From Bisbaumannia sp015645095 (GTDB lineage Bacteria > Pseudomonadota > Gammaproteobacteria > Pseudomonadales > Halomonadaceae), in contig CP141893.1 of NCBI GenBank assembly GCA_036871055.1, forward strand, positions 2,914,001-2,978,000: 64,000 nucleotides of DNA, given 5' to 3'. Below, piece after piece: positions 17,303-25,552 of this stretch. The notes below the pieces were generated by a model, which was given only the letters and a program-made list of their open reading frames with translations, did not search any database and was not told the origin of the DNA. Each line of letters starts with the position of its first letter. Within the stretch, counting starts at the first letter, position 1. The translations under genes were made by a program, and so were the position numbers.

Positions 17303-17860
17303 TCAGGCGGAACCGAAGTAGCGCTCGCGATCCTCGGCGGTGATGTCGCTGATATGCAGGGGGAAGGCCTCGCCGCGGCGGTCGGCATAGAAATGATGCA
17401 GGGTGCGCTCGATGGTGGGGAAGGCGAGCTCGTCCCAGGGGATCTCCTCCTCCTCGAAGAGCGCCACCTCGAGGCTCTCGGGCCCGGCATCGAAGCCACC
17501 CTCCAGGTCGGCCAGGAAAATCATATAGACCTGGTTGATATGGGGCAGGTTGATCAGGGTGTAGAGCCCCTGGATGGCCACCTCGGCGCAGGCTTCCTCG
17601 CGGGTCTCCCGGGCCGCCGCCTGGACGGTGGTCTCGGCGTTCTCCATGAAACCGGCGGGCAGGGTCCAGAACCCCTTGCGCGGGGCGATGGCACGCCGGC
17701 AGAGGAGGATCTTGGTGCCCCGCACCGGCAGGGTGCCGGCGACGATGCGAGGGTTCTGGTAATGGATGGTGCCGCAGGCGTCGCAGAGGTAGCGGGGACG
17801 GTCATCGCCCTCGGGAATGGCGAAGCGAACGGTGTGGCCACAGTGGCTGCAGAAATTCAT
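17303..17860 (-). CDS. Nudix hydrolase with N-terminal zinc ribbon
   Basis: 185 residues. An N-terminal C4 zinc ribbon (CSHCG at residues 4-8, CDACG at 26-30) precedes a Nudix domain whose box is GFMENAETTVQAAARE then TREEACAEV (residues about 70-94). Zinc-ribbon plus Nudix is the layout of NudC/NADH-pyrophosphatase relatives, but the protein is shorter than NudC (about 260) and lacks the SQPWPFPxS array I would expect of NADH pyrophosphatase. It is therefore a nucleotide-diphosphate hydrolase of unassigned substrate. Divergent from the second Nudix gene 82 bp away. Confidence 0.85.
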   Translation of the reverse strand: MNFCSHCGHTVRFAIPEGDDRPRYLCDACGTIHYQNPRIVAGTLPVRGTKILLCRRAIAPRKGFWTLPAGFMENAETTVQAAARETREEACAEVAIQGLYTLINLPHINQVYMIFLADLEGGFDAGPESLEVALFEEEEIPWDELAFPTIERTLHHFYADRRGEAFPLHISDITAEDRERYFGSA

Positions 17861-17942
17861 CGGCTCCTCGCGGGGGTGCTCGGCTTGCCCTTGACGCCTT
17901 TCCGGGGGCTAAGTACAAGAAGAGAAATCGTGTGGGAGTCCC

Positions 17943-18566
17943 ATGTTAGAGAAACTTCGCGAGCGCCTGCAAGCACACCGTCCCGGGCGCATCACCCTGC
18001 AGCTGCCCGAGGCCGCGGTGCTCTTGCCCATCGTCGACCGCCCCGAGCCGACCCTGCTGTTCACCCGCCGTGCCGACCACCTCAACACCCATCGCGGCCA
18101 GGTGGCCTTCCCCGGGGGCAAGCGGGAGGCCCAGGACCCGGACCTGCTGGCCACCGCCCTGCGCGAGGCCGAGGAGGAGATCGCCCTGGCCCGTGGTCAG
18201 GTCGAGCTGCTGGGCCGCCTCAGCGAGGTCATCTCGCTGCATGGCCTGAGGGTCACGCCCTTCGTGGGGCTGATTCCCCCGGACCTGCCGCTGGTCCCCG
18301 ACCCCGGCGAGCTGGACACCATCTTCGAGGTGCCGCTGCGGCTCTTCCTGGAGGATCGCCGCAACCATACCGACGTGATCACCGTGGAGGGACGCCCCCA
18401 CTACGTGCCCAGCTACCACGTGGATGGCCAGGTGATCTGGGGCCTCTCGGCGATGATGCTGGTGGAGCTGCTGGCGGAGGGCTTCGAGCGCCCCATCAGC
18501 CTCTATCGTCCCCCCGCCGATGGACGCCTTTGCTACTATCCTGCCCGACGCCTGGAGCGCCCATGA
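17943..18566 (+). CDS. nudL: Nudix hydrolase, CoA pyrophosphatase type (NudL/YeaB)
   Basis: 207 residues, hydrolysing CoA or its derivatives in family members. It carries the UPF0035 signature (LLFTRRADHLNTHRGQVAFPGG, residues about 37-58, given here in part) directly before the Nudix box GGKREAQDPD...REAEEEI. The last residues RRLERP overlap a 92-bp tandem repeat; the TGA stop overlaps the ATG of the first repeat mini-ORF (ATGA). Start ATG 17943 has GGGAG upstream. The C-terminal GRLCYYPARRLERP recurs at the end of both repeat-encoded peptides. Confidence 0.88.
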   Translation: MLEKLRERLQAHRPGRITLQLPEAAVLLPIVDRPEPTLLFTRRADHLNTHRGQVAFPGGKREAQDPDLLATALREAEEEIALARGQVELLGRLSEVISLHGLRVTPFVGLIPPDLPLVPDPGELDTIFEVPLRLFLEDRRNHTDVITVEGRPHYVPSYHVDGQVIWGLSAMMLVELLAEGFERPISLYRPPADGRLCYYPARRLERP

Positions 18567-18658
18567 GCCTGGCCATTTTCTCCCTAGGATACGCGCCCGC
18601 CGACGGGCGTCTCTGCTACTCTCTCCCCCGCCCCGCCCGACGCCTGGAGCGCCCATGA
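18563..18658 (+). CDS. Repeat-encoded 31-residue mini-ORF 1
   Basis: Starts at an ATG overlapping the NudL stop (ATGA) and ends at a TGA overlapping the next ATG. The peptide begins MSLAIFSLGYAPADG and ends PRPARRLERP. Its start copies the start of the downstream oxygenase (MSLAIPSL) and its end copies the NudL end. It has no independent ribosome site, so any translation would be by coupling. It may be only a by-product of the tandem duplication. Confidence 0.35.
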   Translation: MSLAIFSLGYAPADGRLCYSLPRPARRLERP

Positions 18659-18746
18659 GCCTGGCCATTTTCTCCCTAGGATACGCGCCCGCCGACGGGC
18701 GTCTCTGCTGCTCTCTCCCCCGCCCCGCCCGACGCCTGGAGCGCCC
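18563..18746 (+). repeat. Tandem repeat of 92 bp, two full copies
   Basis: Copies 18563-18654 and 18655-18746 differ at about one base (codons TAC/TGC). Each unit begins ATGAGCCTGGCCAT, carries a CGCCCG/CGGGCG hairpin and ends GACGCCTGGAGCGCCC. Partial related sequence precedes (18517-18562, NudL end) and follows (from 18747, oxygenase start), which shows that the duplicated segment spans a gene junction. Confidence 0.95.
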
Positions 18747-18750
18747 ATGA
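18655..18750 (+). CDS. Repeat-encoded 31-residue mini-ORF 2
   Basis: Second unit of the tandem repeat, same length and frame layout as the first, with one changed residue (Cys-Cys instead of Cys-Tyr). Its TGA overlaps the ATG of the 2-oxoglutarate oxygenase, so ribosomes terminating on NudL could reinitiate through both mini-ORFs into the oxygenase. Existence as a protein is unproven. Confidence 0.35.
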   Translation: MSLAIFSLGYAPADGRLCCSLPRPARRLERP

Positions 18751-19403
18751 GCCTGGCCATTCCCTCGTTATCCCCCTCCACCCTCACCGACCTGGTGGAT
18801 GCCCTGGTCGAGCGCGGCTGGTACCTCGGCGAAGGCGTGATCGACGCCACCCTATGCCAGGCCCTGCATGACGAGCTGCGGGAGCGGGTCGCCTGCCAGG
18901 CCATGCAGGCCGCCGGTATCGGCCGCGGTGAAGCGCACAGCCTGCGCCGCGATATTCGCGGCGACACCATCCACTGGCTGGATCGCGCCACCACGGCCCA
19001 GCGCCACTACCTGGGGGCCATGGCGGAGCTCCAGCAGGAGCTCAACCGGGCCCTCTACCTGGGCCTCTTCGAGTTCGAGGCCCACTTCGCCCACTATGGT
19101 CCCGGCACCTTCTACAGGAAGCACCGGGACAGCTTCCGCGGCCGCGCCAATCGGGTGATCTCCACGGTCGCCTACCTCAACCCCGACTGGGGCCCGGCGG
19201 ATGGCGGCGAGATGGTGCTCTATGACCCCGAGGACGAGAGCCGCGAGGTGGCCCGGGTCCGCCCCGAGGCGGGCAACTTCGCCTGCTTCCTGGCCGACCG
19301 GGTGCCCCACGAAGTGCTGCCCACCACCCGGCCCCGCGCCAGCATCGCCGGCTGGTTCCGCCGCAACGCCTCCCTCAACGGCATCATCGACCCGGCCCAC
19401 TGA
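18747..19403 (+). CDS. 2-oxoglutarate/Fe(II)-dependent oxygenase (prolyl-4-hydroxylase-like)
   Basis: 218 residues of the double-stranded beta-helix oxygenase fold. The iron triad is His126-x-Asp128 (in FYRKHRDSF) and His188 (in RVPHEVLP), with the 2-oxoglutarate-binding Arg in TTRPRASIAGWF. Similar to SM-20/PKHD-like proteins that hydroxylate proline or other residues. Its start codon is coupled through ATGA overlap to the repeat mini-ORF chain and has no separate strong ribosome site, so expression probably depends on NudL translation. Substrate unknown. Confidence 0.88.
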   Translation: MSLAIPSLSPSTLTDLVDALVERGWYLGEGVIDATLCQALHDELRERVACQAMQAAGIGRGEAHSLRRDIRGDTIHWLDRATTAQRHYLGAMAELQQELNRALYLGLFEFEAHFAHYGPGTFYRKHRDSFRGRANRVISTVAYLNPDWGPADGGEMVLYDPEDESREVARVRPEAGNFACFLADRVPHEVLPTTRPRASIAGWFRRNASLNGIIDPAH

Positions 19404-19511
19404 CCCTCGTCTCGGCCGAAGCGCCCCGTCGGGCGACAAGGCGGATGCCGAGGCTGGCGGTGGCCCGGCCAACCACAACGACAAAACGACGACAGAAGAC
19501 GGAGCCTGAGG

Positions 19512-19940
19512 ATGATGCATCGATACGGGATCATGGCCCTGCTGGCCGCGCTGATCACCGGCTGCGTGCCCTGGCAGCCCCAGGAGGCGAGCGTGGCCAG
19601 CCTGATCAAACGCGGCCACTATGCCGAGGCCCTGGCCCGTTACAGCCCCGAGGGCGTGCAGCAGGCCGATATCGGCACCCAGGCCACCTACGACCTGCTG
19701 CGAGTCCTGGTGGAGACGCCACCGCCCGCCTTCGACGAGCTGCTCTGCGCGCCGGTCTATGCCCGCTATCCGAACAGCCACAGCTACTCCATGAAGCTCT
19801 GCGCCATCCTCGAGAGCCACCTCGAGGAGGGGCGGGTCAGCGAGGCCCAACTGGCCGACCTGGAGACCTTCCTGAGGGAGAACTACCGCCAACTGCGCTA
19901 CCTGGCTGGCGCCGCCCGCGACCTTCAGGGCGGACAGTAG
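19512..19940 (+). CDS. Putative lipoprotein
   Basis: 142 residues. Signal peptide with lipobox LITGC (Cys about residue 18). The mature part is helical (ASLIKRGHYAEALARYSPEG, LADLETFLRENYRQLRYLAG) and suggests a degenerate TPR-like repeat. Start at 19512 has GGAG seven bases upstream. Its end overlaps the convergent gene at 19925 by 16 bp. No function can be assigned. Confidence 0.75.
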   Translation: MMHRYGIMALLAALITGCVPWQPQEASVASLIKRGHYAEALARYSPEGVQQADIGTQATYDLLRVLVETPPPAFDELLCAPVYARYPNSHSYSMKLCAILESHLEEGRVSEAQLADLETFLRENYRQLRYLAGAARDLQGGQ

Positions 19941-20659
19941 GCCAGGCCCTGGGCCTCGGCATCGCGGGCATCACGGGCATCGGCCAAGAGCGTCACCGAC
20001 GCCCGCATCTCCACCAGCAACTCGCCATAACGGCAGGCCGCCTCGAACTCGCCGGCCGCCACGCTCTGGCGCACCATCGCCGCCGCCACCGGCGGAAAGA
20101 CCTCAGCGCGCTGACGGGACGCCAGACAGCCGCCCAGCTCCCTCAAGGCGACCTGGGGGTCGACCTGACTCTCGGCGCGTAAATGAATATCCGCGCAGGG
20201 ATCGACCCGGTAGGCCTCCGCCAGGGCCTCGGGCAGCGCCTGGCGATGATCGAGCCCCTCGTTGGGGTCGCGAATCGCATAGTGGTCGCCACTGAGCACC
20301 CACTGGGGCTGGGTGAAGGGGTGTCCCCCTTCACGCTGCCGGTAGCGATACGGAAAGTCGCCCAGCACCTCGCCGCCCTCGATATCCAGCAGCACCGCCC
20401 GCTCGATGCCCACCAGCACCGAGGTCCCCGCCTCGCCGGCGTCATAGACCAGTCGCGTCAGCCCCTGTCCCCAGGGCACCTCGGCCAGCAAGCGCGGCGC
20501 CCCCGCCGCCGGCCGGACTTCCACCTCCCCCCATTCGGGGTGGGCAAGGTAATAGTCCCAGTCCCGCTCGACCAACCGCCAGTCACCGGCCAGGGCCGGC
20601 ACGGCGACGACCAGGCTGGTGATCCCCAGCCATCGGATTGCCTTGGCATAGTGCATCAT
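19925..20659 (-). CDS. Small exported protein of the peptidase operon
   Basis: 244 residues with a cleavable signal peptide (IRWLGITSLVVAVPALAG). No family recognised. The mature part has beta-type segments (RLVYDAGEAGTSVLVGIERAVLLDIEGGEVL) like a single propeller blade, then a helical C-terminal part with four Cys (CADIHL, GGCLAS, CRYGEL, YCPP) that could form two disulfides. The ATG overlaps the stop of the caspase-like gene (TGATG), so translation is coupled; GTG 20662 is an alternative start. Co-translation suggests a partner, inhibitor or substrate of the peptidases (inference). Confidence 0.7.
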   Translation of the reverse strand: MMHYAKAIRWLGITSLVVAVPALAGDWRLVERDWDYYLAHPEWGEVEVRPAAGAPRLLAEVPWGQGLTRLVYDAGEAGTSVLVGIERAVLLDIEGGEVLGDFPYRYRQREGGHPFTQPQWVLSGDHYAIRDPNEGLDHRQALPEALAEAYRVDPCADIHLRAESQVDPQVALRELGGCLASRQRAEVFPPVAAAMVRQSVAAGEFEAACRYGELLVEMRASVTLLADARDARDAEAQGLAYCPP

Positions 20660-23600
20660 CACGGCTCCACCACACTGATCGGGAAGTCACGCACGTTCTC
20701 CAGCATCGGCACCGTGGGGTGCTGAGCCCCCTGGGTGATCTGGGGTACCCGCCGCGAGGTGTAGGAGATGATCTCGTGGATGCTGTTGAAGCCATCGCCG
20801 TTGCCGGCCTCACGGTCGGCCTGGCCGGACAGGGCCTCCAGCAGGGCCGCGGTGAAGGCGCCATGACCGCCGCCGAAGCTGGCATCTTCCAGGGATGACT
20901 GGGCCCCGGTGGAGGAGGCGAAGACCACGGTGCCAGTGCCGTCGGAGAGCTGCTGCACCGCATCCTCGGCGGTGATCCGCCCGCGCCGGCGCGGTCCCAT
21001 GCTGCCGGCATGGCAGATATCCATCATCAGTACCGCCTTCTGGTTGATGGGCCGCGACTGCAGGAAGTCGCGGAATCGGTCGATGGACATGCCGGTATAG
21101 GGCCGCTGCATGTCCGCATCATGGGTCATCAGGTAGAGGTTCTGCTCGTTGTCCTGGACGCCATGGCCGGCCAGGAAGATCACGATCAGGTCCTCCGCCG
21201 AGGCCTGACGCAGGAAGTCATTGAGCTCGATGCGCACATTACGCTCGGTGGCCTCGGCATTGGTCAGCACACGGGTATTGACCCGATCGAAGAGCCCATC
21301 CTCCTGGGACTCCAGCATGGCCGCCAGGGCCTCGGCATCCCGGTGAGCGAACTCCAGGTTCTGGGTAGCGATCTCGTAGTCGGAGACACCGACCCCGAAG
21401 AACCAGAGCTGGGTATTGGCGGAGAGCTGAGCGGGGCTCTGGCGCTCGCGCCGCGTGACCTCTACCACCTGTCGCTCCAGCTCCGCGTCGCGGAAACGCA
21501 ATACCGCCTCGATGCGGTTGTAACCCGGCTGCAGGCTGAAGGCGCGCTCCACGCCGAGGATCTCCTCCCCATCCCACACCGCTTCCTCCTCGAAGCCGCG
21601 GCTCTGGACGATGGGGCGCCCATTGAGGACATAGCGGAACTCGGGATCCGGCAGCTCGTCGCTGGCCTTGGTCACCTCCAGACGCAGCCGATACACCTCC
21701 TCATCGGTTTCGATGCCGCTGGCCGAGACCAGCCGCACCTCGTAGGGGGTCTCGAAGAGCGCCGGATCGATGGCGGCCTCCTCCTGGGGGCTGGGCTCCG
21801 GTGCCCGACGCCCCTCCATCAGGGCCTGCAGGCGCTGCTGCACCAGGTGCCCCCGCTCCAGGCGGCTACGCAGGGCCTCGAAGGGCAGGTAGTTATCGCC
21901 AAGCGACCAGTAGACCCCTTCGGTGCCACGCTGGGAGGCGGCGAAGTGCCCCTCCGGGGTATAGGCGATCCACTGATCGTTGCGCTTCACCACGATGGTG
22001 AGGTGATGGGTCAGCGTGGCCAGATCGAAGAAGAGCAGTTCGTTGGCCTGCGTCTGGGCCACCACCAGATTGCGCGCCTCATGCACCCGAACATGGCGCA
22101 GGGAGTCGGGCAGCGACACTCGCCGCTCGCCGAGCGCCAGGTGATCCCGCGCCCAGGTGAGCTCACGCCCCTCCTCCAGGGCAATACGGAAGGTACTGCG
22201 ACCCGGCTCACTGCTCAGGTGGGCCGCGGTCTGGGGGTCATAGCGGCGGCTGTCGCGCCCCCGATAGCTGGCGACCAGGGTGCCGGCGTCGAGACGCAGG
22301 CCGAAGAGGTCGCGTCCCACGGCGACCCGGCTAACCTCGGCGGCATCGGCCAGGCGATAGATATCCACCTGCTCCGAAGAAACCCTGGGACGCCCAAAGC
22401 CGTCCTGCCAGGCGGTATTGATCGCCAGCAGGCCCGCATCGCTGTCCATGGCCATATGGCCGAGGTTCGGGTCGATCACTCGCCCATAGCGGATCGGGGC
22501 CGTCACCAGGGGCAGGCGCAGGCGGCCTCGTTCGCTGTAGTCCTCCCCATCGAGTATCACCACGATACCCACCGCATCCTCACGGTCACCCTGCCCATGG
22601 GGCACCCCAGCCACCACCAGGGCATCACGGCTGGCCAGCACGCTGCGGGTCACCTGGAAGTCCAGGCGCTTGATGCGGCGCTCTTCGAAGGTGTCGCTAT
22701 CGAAGACCACCAGGTGATTGTCGCGATCCACCGTGACCAGGCGTGTGCCCTCGGCATCGGGCTGGCTCCAGCCCTGCTCGGTGTCGGTCACCATGCGGTG
22801 CACCCGGCGGCCGCTGCTCAGGCTGAACACATAGGCCCCGTCGGCATCCTCGGTGATCGCGTAGTCATTGACGCGATCCAGGCGCAGGCCGCTGGACTCC
22901 ACCGCCAGACCTTCCAGGGCGTTCACTTCCGCCAGAGTGGCGCTATCACGCCAGCGGATACGATCGCCACTGCCGATCACCACCTGCTCTCCATCCGGGG
23001 TGAAACCGATCCCCACTTCGACCTGATTCTCGTCGGCGGTGGCCAGGATGCGGGCCTGCTCCATATCCAGCATGGCGACGCCGGCACTCCCCCGGGTGAA
23101 GTCATTCATCACCATCCAGGGCCGCGTGGGGTGAGGCTCCATGCGCTTGGGAACCAGAGGCAACGCCAGGCTGCGCGACTCCCAGTTACGGGTGTCATAG
23201 ATGGTCGCTCGGCGGTTGTTATCGGCCACCACCAGCCAGCGCCCATCTCGGCTGGCGCGCATGGCATGGGGCCAGTCGGCGCCGGGCAACTCACGCTGCA
23301 CGCTGAGGTCGGCGGCACGCCACACCCGCATGCCGCCCCCGGTGACCTGATCGGTCACCAGGCGCTCACCATCGGCGAGCCACTCGATGAGGCCGGTGCT
23401 GTTGGTGGGCCCCACCCGCGTTACCACCCGAACCCGCCGCTCGCTCAGGTCGTAGATGCGCAGGTAACCACTCATGCTGGTATAGGCCAAGGCATCCCCG
23501 AAGGGGCTCCAGGCCAGGTTGCTGATGGTGGAGTCATCCGGCAGCTGGGCCACCGCATGACCGGTCTTGGTGTCGTAGATATACAGGGTATGGGTGGTGC

Positions 23601-25524
23601 TACCGCTCACTTCGGTATAGCCACTGCCCACCGCCAGGTAACGGCTATCCGGAGAAAAAGCCCGCACCCTGCCGCCGCGGAACAGCTCCCGCACCTTGAC
23701 CCCGCGCCGGGTGTCCCAGAGCTGAATGGGCCCCATGCCCGTGGCCAGCAGGCGTCCATCCGCGGAGGCGGTCAGGGCACTGGCATCCAGCTGCCCGGAA
23801 ACCGCCACCTCCGGCTCACCGATATTGCCATAGGGGCGAATCTCCACCCGACGGTTGCGCTGGCGCCCCTCGTCGGTGTCATTGGTGGCCAGGGGGTGGT
23901 AGGGGCCATGCCCCACGCTCTGCAGGCGCTCCCGGGGAATGCCATGCTCACGGCTCAGGGCGTCGGCCACCGCCGCGGCACGCCGCTCGGAGAGCGGCAG
24001 ATTGATGGCATCGCTGCCGGTGCTATCGGTGTGCCCTTCGATCAGGAACACATACTCTTCGCCTCCCGGCGACTGAAGGGCCTGGGCGGCCTGGGCCAAT
24101 AGCCGATGGGCACTGGGACGCAGACGATCCGAGCCCACCTCGAACTCCACCGCCAGCACCAGGCTCTCGCCAAAGCGCTCTTCCCAGTTGCCGAGGAAGG
24201 GGTGGCGCTCGTAGAAGCCACGGCGCTGCGCTTCCAGTTGGATGGCACGGGTCAGCCGCTCGCGGATATCCGCCAGCCAGTTATCGCTCACCCCGGGAAC
24301 GTCGCGTTCGGGCAGGCGGTTGGACGCCGCGGTCGCCGCCGCATAATCGCTGGCACGCAGGCCGTTCTCGATCAGCAGCGCCTGCATCAGGTTGCGCCCC
24401 TCCTCGGTGGGCAGCGACTCGGCATACTCGCTCAAGAGCTGGCGAGCCGGCTCGAGTTGGTAGATGTCATGCAGGGCATAGACCGCCTGGGAGACGGCCG
24501 TGGCGCGGGCCGGCCCATGGGGGGCTAGCTCGATGGAGCGCTGGCGCAGCGCCTGGGCGCGGCTCAGATCGAAGCGCGCGAAGTCAAAGCTGTCGGCGTG
24601 GGTCGCCTGGGCCTGCCAGTTGTTGGGAAGGCGCGGCGCCCAGTGATCGACGAAGGCCAGCGTCTCTTCGGTGCGATAGCTGAGGATCGAGTCGAAGGCG
24701 CTCTTGAGGGCTTCGGCATTGGGATGGGCCTGCATCGACCGCTGATAGAACTCGAGGGCTTCGCGGCGCCCTCCCAGTCGCACCAGCCGATCCCCCAGGT
24801 CTCGATAGGTCACCGCGCTGTCATGGCGCTGGGCATAGGCCATCACCTGACGCAGCACCTGGTTCGTGTCCATGCCCAGGTGATCCAGGGCGAGGTTCAT
24901 GTAACGGCGAATGGTCTCGTCACTGCCCCCCGCCTCGGCGGCAGCCAGATAGTAGCGGCCGGCCGCCGGGCGATCGTGGCCATGAAACTGGGCATGTAGG
25001 CCACGGACGAACTGGATGACCCAGGCATCAGCTCCCAGCCTGGCCTCCTGTTCGGCCAGGAAACGCTCGGCCCGTTCGGGGGCCTCCATGCCCTCCAGCA
25101 GATGGAAGTAGATGGTGCGCACCAGCTCTTGATCTTCGGGGGCGCGGGCCAGCACCTCCTGAAAGAGCGCCAGCGCCTCTTCCGCGCGCCCCTCGTCATT
25201 GAGGCCATGGGCGAGATTGATGCCCGCCGAGGTGAGGCTGGGGTCGGCCTCATAGGCCTGGCGATAGATGCGCTGCGCCTCGTCATTGCGCCCTTCCTGA
25301 CGCGCCAGCCAGGCCCTCGCGAAGATGCCCTCTGGGGTCTCTCCGTGATGGTCGGCCAGGTAACGACGCATGATGCCGCGTTCGATATTACTGGGCGAAT
25401 CGACACTGGCCTCGACCAGCGCCCGCGGGGTGTGGTGGGCATAGTCGGCATGGGCGACTCCGGCCAGGACGAGTCCTAGCCACAGGAGCCAGCCCAACAA
25501 GGGTAACGGCAGGGGTCTTGTCAT
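20659..25524 (-). CDS. Periplasmic multidomain caspase-like protein (TPR-OmpA-WD40-C14)
   Basis: 1621 residues. Signal peptide (LLGWLLWLGLVLAGVAHA). Residues about 40-440 are TPR-like helical repeats (EGIFARAWLARQEGRNDEAQ, AGINLAHGLNDEGRAEEALA). Residues about 450-560 are an OmpA C-terminal, peptidoglycan-binding domain (IEGHTDSTGSDAINLPLSERRA). Residues about 570-1230 read as WD40-type blades (RLLATGMGPIQLWDTRRG, YDTRNWESRSL). Residues about 1370-1600 are a C14 caspase domain with the dyad His1454 (FLAGHGVQ) and Cys1504 (MDICHAGS). The fold list suggests a wall-anchored, ligand-sensing protease. Follows the papain-like gene by 28 bp. Cleavage specificity cannot be inferred from sequence. Confidence 0.9.
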   Translation of the reverse strand: MTRPLPLPLLGWLLWLGLVLAGVAHADYAHHTPRALVEASVDSPSNIERGIMRRYLADHHGETPEGIFARAWLARQEGRNDEAQRIYRQAYEADPSLTSAGINLAHGLNDEGRAEEALALFQEVLARAPEDQELVRTIYFHLLEGMEAPERAERFLAEQEARLGADAWVIQFVRGLHAQFHGHDRPAAGRYYLAAAEAGGSDETIRRYMNLALDHLGMDTNQVLRQVMAYAQRHDSAVTYRDLGDRLVRLGGRREALEFYQRSMQAHPNAEALKSAFDSILSYRTEETLAFVDHWAPRLPNNWQAQATHADSFDFARFDLSRAQALRQRSIELAPHGPARATAVSQAVYALHDIYQLEPARQLLSEYAESLPTEEGRNLMQALLIENGLRASDYAAATAASNRLPERDVPGVSDNWLADIRERLTRAIQLEAQRRGFYERHPFLGNWEERFGESLVLAVEFEVGSDRLRPSAHRLLAQAAQALQSPGGEEYVFLIEGHTDSTGSDAINLPLSERRAAAVADALSREHGIPRERLQSVGHGPYHPLATNDTDEGRQRNRRVEIRPYGNIGEPEVAVSGQLDASALTASADGRLLATGMGPIQLWDTRRGVKVRELFRGGRVRAFSPDSRYLAVGSGYTEVSGSTTHTLYIYDTKTGHAVAQLPDDSTISNLAWSPFGDALAYTSMSGYLRIYDLSERRVRVVTRVGPTNSTGLIEWLADGERLVTDQVTGGGMRVWRAADLSVQRELPGADWPHAMRASRDGRWLVVADNNRRATIYDTRNWESRSLALPLVPKRMEPHPTRPWMVMNDFTRGSAGVAMLDMEQARILATADENQVEVGIGFTPDGEQVVIGSGDRIRWRDSATLAEVNALEGLAVESSGLRLDRVNDYAITEDADGAYVFSLSSGRRVHRMVTDTEQGWSQPDAEGTRLVTVDRDNHLVVFDSDTFEERRIKRLDFQVTRSVLASRDALVVAGVPHGQGDREDAVGIVVILDGEDYSERGRLRLPLVTAPIRYGRVIDPNLGHMAMDSDAGLLAINTAWQDGFGRPRVSSEQVDIYRLADAAEVSRVAVGRDLFGLRLDAGTLVASYRGRDSRRYDPQTAAHLSSEPGRSTFRIALEEGRELTWARDHLALGERRVSLPDSLRHVRVHEARNLVVAQTQANELLFFDLATLTHHLTIVVKRNDQWIAYTPEGHFAASQRGTEGVYWSLGDNYLPFEALRSRLERGHLVQQRLQALMEGRRAPEPSPQEEAAIDPALFETPYEVRLVSASGIETDEEVYRLRLEVTKASDELPDPEFRYVLNGRPIVQSRGFEEEAVWDGEEILGVERAFSLQPGYNRIEAVLRFRDAELERQVVEVTRRERQSPAQLSANTQLWFFGVGVSDYEIATQNLEFAHRDAEALAAMLESQEDGLFDRVNTRVLTNAEATERNVRIELNDFLRQASAEDLIVIFLAGHGVQDNEQNLYLMTHDADMQRPYTGMSIDRFRDFLQSRPINQKAVLMMDICHAGSMGPRRRGRITAEDAVQQLSDGTGTVVFASSTGAQSSLEDASFGGGHGAFTAALLEALSGQADREAGNGDGFNSIHEIISYTSRRVPQITQGAQHPTVPMLENVRDFPISVVEP

Positions 25525-25552
25525 TGGTGTTTACTCCCTTCGATGCAGGTGG

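Noticed and set aside
21010..24102. 1030-codon plus-strand open frame
   Set aside because: Shadow of the caspase-like gene; composition is typical of GC-rich antisense frames.
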